DNA of 64,000 nt, from the NCBI GenBank assembly GCA_027068435.1, contig JAMOTA010000038.1, positions 47,742-111,741 of the forward strand. The letters run 5' to 3'. Position numbers and translations under genes: made by a program. Positions 63,871 through 64,000 of the stretch are shown here, in pieces (the first letter of the stretch is position 1; every line of letters starts with the position of its first letter). The notes below the pieces were generated by a model. The model ran no database searches, was not told the origin of the DNA, and was given only the letters and a program-made list of their open reading frames with translations. Origin of the DNA: Sulfurovum sp. GTDB lineage: Bacteria; Campylobacterota; Campylobacteria; Campylobacterales; Sulfurovaceae.

Positions 63871-64000
63871 TGTAATAATTTTCCTTATTCCACCTCGCTA
63901 CGATACTGATTGTAACAGTTTATCTCCTTTAAATCCTAAATTATTGATATAGTCAAAGTAAACTTCATTAGGTGTTTTATAGTCAATCGCAGAATGTAAT
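63871..64000 (-). mobile_element. 3' end of an IS3-family element, cut by the window edge
   Basis: On the minus strand an open frame runs from the window edge to a TAG at 63898-63900 and ends LHSAIDYKTPNEVYFDYINN, the C-terminal pattern of IS3-family OrfB transposases (integrase core). The stretch starting TGTAATAATTTTCC at 63871 could be the terminal repeat, as IS3 elements begin TG. Its other end is beyond the window. Confidence 0.65.
63898..64000 (-). CDS. IS3-family transposase OrfB, C-terminal fragment
   Basis: Partial: only the last 33 codons are in the window. HSAIDYKTPNE corresponds to the conserved HSALGY.SP.E at the end of the rve integrase domain in IS3 transposases, downstream of the final catalytic Glu. 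The remainder of the gene, and whether it is intact, cannot be seen. Confidence 0.65.
   Translation of the reverse strand, partial: LHSAIDYKTPNEVYFDYINNLGFKGDKLLQSVS

Noticed and set aside
1..64000. CRISPR arrays, tRNA or rRNA genes
   Set aside because: No regularly spaced direct repeats and no recognisable tRNA or rRNA sequence were seen on reading; a covariance-model scan would settle this.

Overview
The window is an AT-rich bacterial chromosome segment that looks like a member of the Campylobacterota (a Sulfurovum/Sulfurimonas-like epsilonproteobacterium). The main reasons are a Sec-exported nitrous oxide reductase with a C-terminal cytochrome c domain and the Wolinella-type gene order nosZ-B-D-G-C1-C2-H-F, together with a CetB-like stand-alone PAS protein, a PgbA-like protein and promoters with a clear TATAAT -10 but little -35. 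No rRNA, tRNA or CRISPR array was seen.

1-19 kb: copper uptake and N2O respiration. A TonB protein and an OprC/NosA-like TonB-dependent copper receptor precede nosZ. A TTGA-N6-TCAA box sits about 42 bases upstream of the predicted nosZ start site. Some 16 collinear genes follow to 18.9 kb: the reductase, its quinol-to-cytochrome electron chain (NosG, NosH, NosC1, NosC2), the NosDFY copper-site maturation system, and an unusual extension. The extension holds five NosL-family proteins in total (one with a broken metal motif), a PAS sensor, a His/Met-rich membrane microprotein, an FtsX-type permease with its ATPase, and a cysteine-bearing polytopic membrane protein. This extension is the best candidate for a poorly described copper-handling system.

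19-34 kb: housekeeping genes. These are acpP-fabF-accA (fatty acids), a DedA protein, a DbpA-like RNA helicase, argJ, a K+ channel, rpmB, rpe-trpF-exonuclease, an EI24/CysZ-like membrane protein, a gamma-carbonic-anhydrase-like protein, ppk and uvrB.

34-48 kb: a coiled-coil/ZapA-like pair, two type IV prepilin-like proteins, priA, ispG and a dnaB whose P-loop is interrupted by a full intein with a LAGLIDADG endonuclease. Then come a short ComEC, a YihY protein, a GlcD-like oxidase, a PgbA-like protein, an M23 peptidase, a NUDIX hydrolase and a truncated globin.

48-61.5 kb: a Uma2 nuclease-like protein, agmatine-to-putrescine genes (aguB, aguA) around a CAP lipoprotein, alr, paired SH3-like exported proteins, a two-barrel GH114 lipoprotein, msrB and the ackA-pta pair.

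61.6-64 kb: a mobile scar. A REP-associated (IS200-like) transposase pseudogene lies between 22-base inverted repeats. Its right end abuts a truncated Mu-like prophage head fragment, and the 3' end of an IS3-type transposase runs off the right edge.
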